Source of the DNA: Pantoea sp. Ap-967
Lineage (GTDB): Bacteria; Pseudomonadota; Gammaproteobacteria; Pseudomonadales; Pseudomonadaceae
DNA: 64,000 nt
NCBI RefSeq assembly: GCF_011752565.1
Contig: NZ_VWXK01000029.1
Coordinates: 16,995-80,994 of the forward strand
Direction of reading: 5' to 3'
The stretch's first letter is position 1, and each line of letters opens with the position of its first letter. The notes under the pieces are model-generated. The model was not told the origin of the DNA, ran no database searches, and saw nothing but the letters and a program-made list of their open reading frames with translations. Below, piece after piece: positions 24,574-32,277 of the stretch. Both the position numbers and the translations under genes were made by a program.

Positions 24574-25677
24574 TCAGATGCCGGTCTTGACCGTGCTCCA
24601 GACCCGGGTGATGGCGCGCATGGCCTGGGGGTCCTGGGATTTTTGCGTGAACAGCCGCTCGCGGGTTTGCGCGTCGGGGTAGATCGCCGGGTCGTTGCGA
24701 ATATCGGCCTGCACCAGGGGCGTGGCGGCAGCGTTGCTGTTGGCGTAGTGGATGTAGTTGGTAACCTCGGCCATGGTGCTGGGCTGCAGCAGGTACTCGA
24801 TGAAGCGGTGGGCGTTGGCCACATGGGGCGCGTCGTTGGGCAGGTAGAGGCTGTCGAACCAGATCAGCGAGCCTTCCTTGGGAATGAAGAACGAAAGTTT
24901 GATGTCCTTTTTCGCCTCCACCGCACGGGCCTGGGCGGTGGCGTAGTCGCCAGACCAGGTCAGGGCCATGCACACATCGCCGTTGGGCAAGCTGGTGAGG
25001 TAGTTCACCGAGTCGAATTTCTTGATGTAGGGGCGAATGCCCATGAGCACGTCCTGGGCCGCCTTGAGGTCGGCGGGCCTTGCGCTTTGCGGGTCTTTGC
25101 CCAGGTACTTGAGGGCCAGCGGGATCACTTCGCTGGGCGCGTCCATCACGGTGACCCCGCAGTCGGCGAAGCGCGAGACGATTTTCGGGTCGAACAGCAT
25201 GGCCAGCGAGCCGATGGGCGCATCAGGCATGCGCTGCCTGATTTTGTCGACGTTGTAGGTGATGCCGGAACTGCCCCAGGTGTAGGGCGCCGAATAGCGC
25301 ATGCCGGGGTCGAAGGCCTGCAGGCTCTGCACCACCTGCGGGTCGAGGTTGGCCCAGCTGGGCAGCCTGGATTTGTCCAGCGGCTGGAACACTCCGGCCT
25401 TTATCAACGGCGGCACCAGCGAGCCATTGAGCATCACCAGGTCGTAGCCGGAGCGCCCGGTCAGGAGTTTGGTCTGAACCGTTTCGTAGCCATCGAAGGT
25501 GTCGTAGATCACCTTGATGCCGGTTTGCTTTTCGAAATTGGCGAGGGTGTTTTCGCCGATGTAGTCCGTCCAGTTGTACAACCTGAGCGTGTTGCCGGTG
25601 TCTGCTTCACCGGCCAGGGTGGCGCCGGCGGTACAACACAGCAACAGGCTGGAAATCACCTTCAGCGTTTTGCGCAT
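24574..25677 (-). CDS. PotF/PotD-like polyamine ABC transporter substrate-binding protein
   Basis: 367 aa, signal peptide ending near TAGATLAGEA. LRLYNWTDYIGENTLANFEK and GIKVIYDTFDGYETVQTKLL are the N-lobe signatures of the PotF family; SGYDLVMLNGSLVPPLIKAG follows. It binds putrescine, spermidine or other amines in the periplasm. No PotGHI-type permease is adjacent. The aminotransferase gene starts 36 bp downstream, forming a likely binding-plus-catabolism unit. The 195-bp gap to 25873 presumably holds its promoter; nothing clear seen there. Confidence 0.9.
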   Translation of the reverse strand: MRKTLKVISSLLLCCTAGATLAGEADTGNTLRLYNWTDYIGENTLANFEKQTGIKVIYDTFDGYETVQTKLLTGRSGYDLVMLNGSLVPPLIKAGVFQPLDKSRLPSWANLDPQVVQSLQAFDPGMRYSAPYTWGSSGITYNVDKIRQRMPDAPIGSLAMLFDPKIVSRFADCGVTVMDAPSEVIPLALKYLGKDPQSARPADLKAAQDVLMGIRPYIKKFDSVNYLTSLPNGDVCMALTWSGDYATAQARAVEAKKDIKLSFFIPKEGSLIWFDSLYLPNDAPHVANAHRFIEYLLQPSTMAEVTNYIHYANSNAAATPLVQADIRNDPAIYPDAQTRERLFTQKSQDPQAMRAITRVWSTVKTGI

Positions 25678-25872
25678 AGCAACTCCATCGTGTGATCAGG
25701 ATCGGCTCGGCTGAGCGGATGGAGCCACTATCGGTGGGTTGGTGACGCAGGGCCATACCCCGAATGGGGGTGTGCCGGAGGTGGGGCTGCGCGATCGAGT
25801 TCGATGTCATCACATCCGAACTGACAGAAGCCAGCAGACAGAGCCTAGGGCCTTGGTATCACCTGCGATGAC

Positions 25873-26544
25873 TCAAACCATCCCCTGCCCGTCTTCTTCA
25901 TCCCCGTAGTACTTCACGCCGATACGAATGATGTCCCGCCCCTGCGCCTTGCGATGGTGGTTGGAGTCACGCAACGAGTAGATGCAACCGCAATATTCCT
26001 GCTGATAAAAGCGTTCACGCTTGCTGATCTCGACCATCCGCGCAGCGCCCCCGGCCTTGCGCCAGTTGTAGTCCCAATACTTGATTCCTGGGTACTTGGC
26101 CGCCGAGCGGTGGCCGCAGCCATTGATCTGCTGCATGTCCTTCCAGCGCGAGATGCCCAGCGAGCTGCTGATGACCGAGAAGCCATGCTCGTGGGCATAC
26201 AGCGCCGTGCGCTCGAAGCGCATGTCGAAGCACATGGTGCAGCGCTCTCCCCGCTCGGGCGCCTGCTCCATGCCTTTGGCCCGGGCAAACCAGTTGTCGG
26301 TGTCGTAGTCGGCATCCACGAACGGCACATTGTGCTGTTCGGCAAAGCGAATGTTCTCGTCTTTACGCAGCAAGTACTCGCGCTCGGGGTGGATATTGGG
26401 GTTGTAGAAGAAGATCGTGTAGTCGATGCCCGACGCAGTGATGGCCTCCATCACTTCGCCGGAGCACGGCGCGCAGCAGGAATGCAGCAGCAGGCGGTCG
26501 GCGCCGTCGGGCAGGGTCAGTTTCGGTCGGTCGATGGGGGTCAT
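25873..26544 (-). CDS. queH: Epoxyqueuosine reductase QueH
   Basis: 223 aa. The cysteine pattern of QueH is present: LLHSCCAPCS near the N terminus, GERCTMCFDMRFERTA in the middle and QQEYCGCIYSLRDSNH near the C terminus, plus SSSLGISRWKDMQQIN. QueH is a non-homologous replacement of QueG that reduces epoxyqueuosine to queuosine in tRNA anticodons with iron-sulfur centres. Single gene, divergent from metR at 26701. Confidence 0.92.
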   Translation of the reverse strand: MTPIDRPKLTLPDGADRLLLHSCCAPCSGEVMEAITASGIDYTIFFYNPNIHPEREYLLRKDENIRFAEQHNVPFVDADYDTDNWFARAKGMEQAPERGERCTMCFDMRFERTALYAHEHGFSVISSSLGISRWKDMQQINGCGHRSAAKYPGIKYWDYNWRKAGGAARMVEISKRERFYQQEYCGCIYSLRDSNHHRKAQGRDIIRIGVKYYGDEEDGQGMV

Positions 26545-26656
26545 GGGTGTTTTCCCTGGAAACGTGAACGCCAGGGAGAGACGTTTGCGCCTGTACCACG
26601 GTGCCCTGTTCCCTGACGTAAAAATTCGAGAAGGGGATTGTCAGGCATTCTCCGCT

Positions 26657-26671
26657 ATGAGACAAACTCAT
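26657..26671. promoter_or_regulatory. Palindrome ATGAG-ACAAA-CTCAT upstream of metR (candidate MetR site)
   Basis: A perfect 5-5-5 dyad 29 bp before the start of metR. MetR sites have the form TGAA-N5-TTCA; here both half sites carry the compensating A to G / T to C change, keeping symmetry. Position fits autoregulation. Confidence 0.45.
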
Positions 26672-26700
26672 TTTTCTCCAGCTGATCTCCAATTCTACTC

Positions 26701-27639
26701 ATGATCGACCTTAGGCACCTGCGCACCATCCATGCCCTGCGCGAAACCGACAGCCTGCTCGAAGCAGCCGAGCGCCTGCACCTGACCCAGTCGGCGTTGT
26801 CGCACCAGTTCCGTGAATTGGAAGATCGTATCGGCATGGCGCTGTTCGTGCGCAAGTCCAAGCCGGTGCGCTTCACGAGCGCCGGGCTGAAGCTGCTGCA
26901 ACTGGCCGAGCAGGTGCTGCCGCTGGTGCGCAGCAGCGAACGGGAATTGAGCAAGCTGGCCAGCGGCACCGCCGGCCGCCTGCACATCGCGATCGAATGC
27001 CATAGCTGCTACCAATGGCTGATGCCATCGGTGGATGAATTTCGCGGTGCCTGGCCTGAGGTCGAACTGGACCTGGCCTCAGGCTTCGCCTTCGCGCCGC
27101 TGCCAGCCCTGGAGCGCGGCGACCTGGACCTGGTGGTCACTTCCGACCCGGTGTCGCTGCCGGGCATCAGCTACGTGCCGCTGTTTGGCTACGAGGCGAT
27201 GCTGGCCATCGACAACCACCATGCCCTGCGCGCCAAGCCCTATCTGGCCCCTTCCGACCTTGCCAACCAAACCCTCATCACCTACCCCATCGAGCGCAAC
27301 CGCCTGGATATCTTCACCCGCTTCCTCGACCCCGCCGACATCGAGCCGGCCCAGGTCCGCACCTCGGAACTCACGGTGATGATGATGCAACTGGTGGCCT
27401 CTGGGCGTGGTGTCTGCTGCCTGCCCAACTGGGCCGTGCACGAGTACAGCTCACGCGGCTACGTGACAGCCAAGCGCCTGGGTGAGCAAGGCTTGCAGGC
27501 CACGCTGTATGCCGCCATTCGCAGCGACATGCTGGAAGTGCCCTACGTGAGCGATTTCCTGCTCACCGCCAAAGACATCTCGTTTGCCACGCTCGAAGGC
27601 GTCAACGTGGTATCGGGCCTGAACGTGGCCAAGCCCTGA
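26701..27639 (+). CDS. metR: LysR-family regulator MetR
   Basis: 312 aa. The winged helix (RETDSLLEAAERLHLTQSAL, SHQFRELEDRIGMALFVRKS) and the effector domain start HIAIECHSCYQWLMP are characteristic of MetR, as is LVASGRGVCCLPNWAVHEY. MetR uses homocysteine as co-inducer and controls methionine synthase genes. It has no metE or metH beside it in this window. The 5' region carries a symmetric candidate site at 26657-26671. Confidence 0.88.
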   Translation: MIDLRHLRTIHALRETDSLLEAAERLHLTQSALSHQFRELEDRIGMALFVRKSKPVRFTSAGLKLLQLAEQVLPLVRSSERELSKLASGTAGRLHIAIECHSCYQWLMPSVDEFRGAWPEVELDLASGFAFAPLPALERGDLDLVVTSDPVSLPGISYVPLFGYEAMLAIDNHHALRAKPYLAPSDLANQTLITYPIERNRLDIFTRFLDPADIEPAQVRTSELTVMMMQLVASGRGVCCLPNWAVHEYSSRGYVTAKRLGEQGLQATLYAAIRSDMLEVPYVSDFLLTAKDISFATLEGVNVVSGLNVAKP

Positions 27640-28007
27640 CCCCCTGCAGGTGCCAGGCAAAACCCTGGCGAAGGTTAATACCTGACAGCGATGTCAGTTA
27701 TATGTCAACGTAGCGACTTCTTCCTGCACTGTGAACTATTCCACGCCGTTGAGTTAAAAACGGCGCATGGGATGTTCAACTGCGTGTGTATTTCAGGTTT
27801 TTACCCCCCTTCTCGCGTGAATCCCCCTCAGCCAACAAACCCAAAATGGCCTTTCGCCACTTAATCAAATTGTAACCAACTGCCCCTAGGGTGTCGTTCC
27901 TGACATCGGTGACAGCTTTCGAAGATTCCACGACGGGGCTCTCACTTCAGGTCGAAACAGTCGTGCCGACCGGCTCGACCGACGTAGAAACGGGGAGTGC
28001 CAGAGCA
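27640..28007 (+). other. Promoter and leader region of the nucleotide-scavenging operon
   Basis: 368 bp without a convincing gene. It contains the Pho box at 27691-27708 and a perfect 7-bp stem hairpin (CGCCGTT 27744-27750 with AACGGCG 27759-27765). An in-frame GTG at 27891 would add 39 poorly conserved-looking residues to ExbD and is rejected in favour of the ATG at 28008. The 300-bp leader between Pho box and exbD is unusually long and AT-richer than the genes. Confidence 0.6.
27691..27708 (+). promoter_or_regulatory. Pho box (PhoB binding site) of the nucleotide-scavenging operon
   Basis: ATGTCAG-TTAT-ATGTCAA: two 7-mers close to CTGTCAT separated by 4 bp, giving the 11-bp direct-repeat period of PhoB sites. 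A further GACAG lies just upstream at 27684. The site points toward exbD and lies 300 bp before its start. It links the whole operon to phosphate starvation. Confidence 0.7.
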
Positions 28008-28415
28008 ATGCGCAGTTGGGAAGAACCGAAGAAAAAACGCCTGCACATCGAGATCATTCCAATGATCGACGTGATGATGTTCCTGCTGGTGTTTTTCGTG
28101 CTGATCAGCCTGAACGTGATTCCGGCCCTGGGCATCAAGACCCAGCTGCCCGGCGCCGCGCACGCCCAGCAGCTCAAGCCGCAGAACAAGGCCGTGATTA
28201 CCCTGGGCCTGGACGCGCGCCTGCAACTCGACGGCCAGGACCTGCCTGAAGATGAACTGGTCAGGCAGCTGAAGTCGCTGGAAACCGGCAGCGAGAAGCT
28301 GGTGATCATCCTCAACAGCGACCAGGGCGTGGAAGTGGGCCGGCTTGTGGCAGTGATGGACCTGCTCAAGAGCAATGGCTTCGCCTCCGTTTCCATCGCC
28401 ACGCGCAAGTTGTAA
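28008..28415 (+). CDS. exbD: ExbD-type biopolymer transport protein
   Basis: 135 aa from the ATG at 28008. A short cytoplasmic N terminus (EEPKKKRLHIEIIP) leads into the single transmembrane helix MIDVMMFLLVFFVLISLNV, with the essential membrane Asp right at its start. The periplasmic domain (QNKAVITLGLDARLQLDGQD) follows. ExbD uses the proton gradient with ExbB to energise TonB. It is first in the operon, 3 bp before tonB, while its partner exbB lies after the receptor gene. Confidence 0.9.
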   Translation: MRSWEEPKKKRLHIEIIPMIDVMMFLLVFFVLISLNVIPALGIKTQLPGAAHAQQLKPQNKAVITLGLDARLQLDGQDLPEDELVRQLKSLETGSEKLVIILNSDQGVEVGRLVAVMDLLKSNGFASVSIATRKL

Positions 28416-28418
28416 GCC

Positions 28419-29174
28419 ATGTCGGCCCTGTTCAAATCGCGAAAAGTACTCGCGTGCCTGCCGGCGATCTGCCTGCTGGCGGTGGCTGTTCACAGCGCCA
28501 TGAAAGCGGACCTGAAAATTACCCCGAAATACGATGACAGCACCGTCGAGGTGGCGTTGATCGACCCGGCCGAGCTGCAACCGGAACCGGAACCGCCGCC
28601 ACCACCGCCGCCCGAGCCGGTAGCAGAGCCACTGCCCGAACCGGACCCGGAGCCCGTGGTGCAGGTGCCGGAGCCGCCGCCCAAGCCCAAGCCGAAACCG
28701 CCTGAGCCCAAGCCGCAGCCACCCAAGCCCAAACCCCAGTTGGCGAAACCTGCGCCAATGCCTGCGCCGCAACCGGTTGCCAGCAACCCGGCGCCGGCCA
28801 AACCGGCCCCGGCACCGGCAGTGGCCAAGGCCGCACCGCCCCCGGCGCCACCGGCGGTGAACACCGCGGCACTGGAAAACAGCTACATCGCCGCCCTGCT
28901 GGCGGAGCTGGAGAAATACAAGCAGTACCCGCGTGGCCGTGAGGCCTCGCTGCAACGCCCGGTCGGCAACGTGGTGATCTGGTTGCTGGTCGACCGCAGT
29001 GGTGCCGTGCTCGATTCGGGCATTGAAAAGAAGGCCGCGAGCATGTTGCTGAATAAAGCAGCGCAAACCAGCCTGCGGCGCATCGAGCAAGTAAGGCCCT
29101 TTCCCCAGGCGGTATTCGAGGGCAAGGATAAGTACCGATTTACCGCGACACTTGTTTACAACATCGAAAATTAA
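28419..29174 (+). CDS. tonB: TonB energy-transducing protein
   Basis: 251 aa. An N-terminal membrane anchor (VLACLPAICLLAVAVHSAM) is followed by a long periplasm-spanning Pro-rich region, residues about 45-130, of EP then KP repeats, and a C-terminal TonB domain (ELEKYKQYPRGREASLQRPV, FRFT-like KYRFTATLVYNIEN). The charge pattern (acidic EP then basic KP) is classical. It contacts the TonB box of the receptor encoded next. A receptor-dedicated TonB is suggested by the operon. Confidence 0.92.
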   Translation: MSALFKSRKVLACLPAICLLAVAVHSAMKADLKITPKYDDSTVEVALIDPAELQPEPEPPPPPPPEPVAEPLPEPDPEPVVQVPEPPPKPKPKPPEPKPQPPKPKPQLAKPAPMPAPQPVASNPAPAKPAPAPAVAKAAPPPAPPAVNTAALENSYIAALLAELEKYKQYPRGREASLQRPVGNVVIWLLVDRSGAVLDSGIEKKAASMLLNKAAQTSLRRIEQVRPFPQAVFEGKDKYRFTATLVYNIEN

Positions 29175-29239
29175 AACCTGCCTTCTACGTGGGCGCGTGC
29201 GAACCGTGCCGCCTGGACTTTTTACAAAGGGGATGTGTG

Positions 29240-31555
29240 GTGAAGTTGAATAAGTTGTTTGTTACCTTGCTGGCGGTCGGGTGTGGTGGCTGGACGGCTG
29301 CGTCGTTTGCCGAAGACTCGGTGGATATCGGCGACGTCAATGTCACCGGGCAAACCCTGGGCAACGGCATGATGGTTCAGGAAGAAGCGGCCAAGGCACG
29401 CTCCACCGTGACCAAGGAAGCGCTGGAGAAGATGTCGCCCACCGGCAACGGTATCGACAAGCTCAAGTACACCCCTGGCGTCAACGTGTCCAGCGACGAC
29501 AGCACCGGCCTCAGCGGCTTTTCCTTCACCATGCGCGGCATGCAGGCAAGCCAGGTCGGGGTGACCATGGACGGCATTCCGATCAACGACTCCGGCGACT
29601 TCTCCATGTACCCCAACCTGCTGGGCGACCCGGAGAACCTGCAGGAAGTCTTCCTCACCCAGGGCTCCTCGGAACTCGACGCGCCGCATATCGGCGCCAG
29701 CGGCGGCAACATTGGCCTGGTGTCGATGGCCCCAAGCAAAGACGCCGGCGTGTTCATCAAGCAAACCATCGGCAGCAATAACCTGGACAAGACCTTCGTC
29801 CGTTTGAATACCGGTGAATATAACGGCCTGAGCAACTACATTTCCGCGTCCAAGACCAACAGCGACAAATGGAAAGGCAAAGGCGACCTCGACGCCGAAA
29901 AGTTCGAACTCAACAGCTTGTACAAGTTTGGTGAAGGCAACAGCATCAATGCCCTGATCAAATACCACAAACAGGAAAACTTCAAATACGTGAAGCCGAG
30001 CCTGGCCCAGTACCATTCGGACCACGACTACGATTTCCCCAACGCCCCGACCTACAACCCCACCACCGGCAAGTTGACCACCGCCAGCTACAAGACCAGC
30101 GTCAACCCGTTCGAAACCATGAGCGCCACGGTGACCGGGCGCTTCCAGTTGCGCGACGACCTGCAACTGACCGTGCAGCCCTATTACTACTATGCCAACG
30201 GCGGTAGCTACAGCGCCTTCGGCTCGCCGGCCACCCTGTTCAGCACCACCAGCTCCAGCGGCAACTACGACCTCAGCAACCTGAAAACCTCGGCCCAGTA
30301 CAACGCCGATGGCAACCCGGTCAGCGGCCGTTACTACCGCCCGTCCTGGACCGAAACCTGGCGCCCCGGCATCAACACCAAGCTGAGCTGGGCGGTGAAC
30401 GACGAGCACACCCTGGACGTCGGCTACTGGTACGAGCGCGCCCGCCAGCGCCAGAGCCAGCCCTTCGTACCGCTGAACGCCGATGGCAGCCCAACCGACC
30501 TGTGGGCCGAATACAACGACTCCAACCAGGTGCGCGATGCCAATGGCAACGTAGTGCAGGGCCGCAACTACTTCACCATCACCCCATCGCACAAGCTGTT
30601 CGTGCAGGACACCTGGAACGTCACCTCCGACCTGACCCTGAGCGGCGGCGTGGCCTACGAGCATTCCGAGCGTGATGGCAACCTGCGTGCCAGCCTCTAC
30701 GACACGCCGGCCAAACGTGATGCCACGTACCACGAATTCCTGCCGAGCTTCAACGCCAAGTACCAGCTCGATACCGAGAACTCGGTGTTCTACAGCGTCT
30801 CGCGCGCCATGCGCACGCCACCGAACTATGTGCTGTACAACGGCGGCGACTCGATGAGCCTGAAGCCTGAGCTGAGCTGGAACAACGAGCTTGGCTGGCG
30901 CTATGCCAGCGACGACATGGCGCTGAGCGCCACCCTGTTCTACCTGCAGTTCAAGAACCGGCAGATCTCCAGCCGCAACCAGATCACCGGCGACTACGAG
31001 ATGCTCAACGTCGGTGAAGTGAAAAACCGTGGCCTGGAGCTGGAGTGGAGCGGGCTGCTGCCACACAACTTCAACTACTACGCCTCGTACACCTACACCG
31101 AGGCCGAGCAGCAGGACACCATCAGCTACTACGGCATCGACCTGCCCACCAAGGGCAAGCAGGTGGCCGGCGTGCCGAAGAACATGTTCAACCTGAGCCT
31201 GGGCTACGACGACGGGCGCTTCTACGGCAACGTCATCGGCAAGTTCGTCGACAACCAGTACGGCGACATGACCAACGACCAGTCGATTCCGCACTTCACC
31301 ACCGTGGACCTGAACCTGGGCTACCGCCTGCCGGTGAACAAGCAGTACATGAAGAGCGCCGCCGTGCGCCTGTCGGTCAGCAACCTGTTCAACCGCGAGT
31401 ACCTGAGTGGCGTTGACAGCGTGGCCTTCACCTCCGCGCAGTACAACCCAGGCTTTGGCACCGGTGGCGCGAACAACCGCAGCACCATCGGCACGCCGTA
31501 CTACAACATCGGCGAAGAGCAGACTGTCGCGGTGTCGTTCGAAGCTGAATTCTGA
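29240..31555 (+). CDS. TonB-dependent outer-membrane receptor (putative nucleotide/nucleic acid receptor)
   Basis: 771 aa from the GTG at 29240, seven bases after AAGGGG; GTG at 29237 is equally possible, and the ATG at 29189 has no site. Signal peptide ends near WTAASFAED. The plug domain (about 30-165) includes GDVNVTG as the likely TonB-box region, VNVSSDDSTGLSGFSFTMRG, GVTMDGIPINDSGDF and GASGGNIGLVS. The remaining 600 residues form a barrel rich in aromatic strands, ending in VAVSFEAEF with terminal Phe. Its ligand is unknown. All downstream genes deal with nucleotides, so uptake of nucleotides, oligonucleotides or DNA is inferred rather than a siderophore. Confidence 0.9.
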   Translation: MKLNKLFVTLLAVGCGGWTAASFAEDSVDIGDVNVTGQTLGNGMMVQEEAAKARSTVTKEALEKMSPTGNGIDKLKYTPGVNVSSDDSTGLSGFSFTMRGMQASQVGVTMDGIPINDSGDFSMYPNLLGDPENLQEVFLTQGSSELDAPHIGASGGNIGLVSMAPSKDAGVFIKQTIGSNNLDKTFVRLNTGEYNGLSNYISASKTNSDKWKGKGDLDAEKFELNSLYKFGEGNSINALIKYHKQENFKYVKPSLAQYHSDHDYDFPNAPTYNPTTGKLTTASYKTSVNPFETMSATVTGRFQLRDDLQLTVQPYYYYANGGSYSAFGSPATLFSTTSSSGNYDLSNLKTSAQYNADGNPVSGRYYRPSWTETWRPGINTKLSWAVNDEHTLDVGYWYERARQRQSQPFVPLNADGSPTDLWAEYNDSNQVRDANGNVVQGRNYFTITPSHKLFVQDTWNVTSDLTLSGGVAYEHSERDGNLRASLYDTPAKRDATYHEFLPSFNAKYQLDTENSVFYSVSRAMRTPPNYVLYNGGDSMSLKPELSWNNELGWRYASDDMALSATLFYLQFKNRQISSRNQITGDYEMLNVGEVKNRGLELEWSGLLPHNFNYYASYTYTEAEQQDTISYYGIDLPTKGKQVAGVPKNMFNLSLGYDDGRFYGNVIGKFVDNQYGDMTNDQSIPHFTTVDLNLGYRLPVNKQYMKSAAVRLSVSNLFNREYLSGVDSVAFTSAQYNPGFGTGGANNRSTIGTPYYNIGEEQTVAVSFEAEF

Positions 31556-31564
31556 CCCTGAACC

Positions 31565-31587
31565 GGGGCCAGCCCTGGGCCGGCCCC
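31565..31587 (+). terminator. GC-rich hairpin between receptor and exbB (attenuator candidate)
   Basis: GGGGCC at 31565 pairs with GGCCCC at 31582-31587 and is followed by GCCCTTTCT. The T-run is short, so partial termination that raises receptor over downstream expression is the most that can be suggested. Confidence 0.35.
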
Positions 31588-31619
31588 GCCCTTTCTGCGC
31601 TGAACCGAGGTAACCCGCC

Positions 31620-32261
31620 ATGAACATGGACCTGCTGCACGACATCACCTTCTACATCATGTACGGCGCTGCCGCCCTCGCCGCCTTCGTGGTGGTGGAA
31701 CGGGGCATCTTCTTCGCCTACAACCTGCGCAAGGCGCGCGCCCTGGAAGCGGCCCTGCACAAGAAAGTGCGCCAGTTCAACGAACTGCCGGCCGAGCTGC
31801 GTGAACGCGACAGCCTGCCGCTGGAACTGCTGCGCCAACTGTTCGAAGGCCGTGGCCAGCTGCACTCGCACGCGGAGCTGGAAGACCTTGGCCAGGCCAT
31901 CTACATCGGCATGCGCGGCAGGCTCTCGCGCAGCCTGTGGATTCTTGAAGCGGTGGTGGCCGGCGCGCCGCTGCTGGGCCTGCTCGGCACCATCCTGGGG
32001 ATCATCGACACCTTCAAGGCGCTGGCCGAGGCGGGCGTTTCCGACCCTGGCGAAGTGTCGCGCGGTATCGGCACTGCGCTGTACGCCACCGCCCTGGGTA
32101 TTGCCATTGCCCTGGTGGGCCTGGTGTTCAACAACCACCTGCAAGACCGCCTGGAACTGATCACCGACCACCTGAAGATGCTTCTGCTGCGCGCCGGCAT
32201 GGGCACCGCGTTCGCCGCCAAGCCGGCCGGCGCCCCTGCCACTGCCCTGCAACCTGCCTGA
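31620..32261 (+). CDS. exbB: ExbB-type biopolymer transport protein (MotA/TolQ/ExbB)
   Basis: 213 aa. Three helices as expected: an N-terminal one (ITFYIMYGAAALAAFVVVE), then after a cytoplasmic loop the conserved pair beginning LEAVVAGAPLLGLLGTILGI and ATALGIAIALVGLVFNN. The GLLGT and IAIALVG segments line the proton path. Completes the ExbB-ExbD-TonB complex with the first two genes of the operon. Confidence 0.92.
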   Translation: MNMDLLHDITFYIMYGAAALAAFVVVERGIFFAYNLRKARALEAALHKKVRQFNELPAELRERDSLPLELLRQLFEGRGQLHSHAELEDLGQAIYIGMRGRLSRSLWILEAVVAGAPLLGLLGTILGIIDTFKALAEAGVSDPGEVSRGIGTALYATALGIAIALVGLVFNNHLQDRLELITDHLKMLLLRAGMGTAFAAKPAGAPATALQPA

Positions 32262-32277
32262 ACCCCCGGGAGCCCCC

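Noticed and set aside
27891..28007. In-frame GTG extension of exbD by 39 residues
   Set aside because: The extra residues lack ExbD character, and the ATG at 28008 gives the expected short N terminus before the membrane helix.
29222..31648. 808-codon minus-strand open frame
   Set aside because: Exact antisense of the TonB-dependent receptor; a shadow caused by third-position GC bias. The plus frame has clear plug and barrel motifs.
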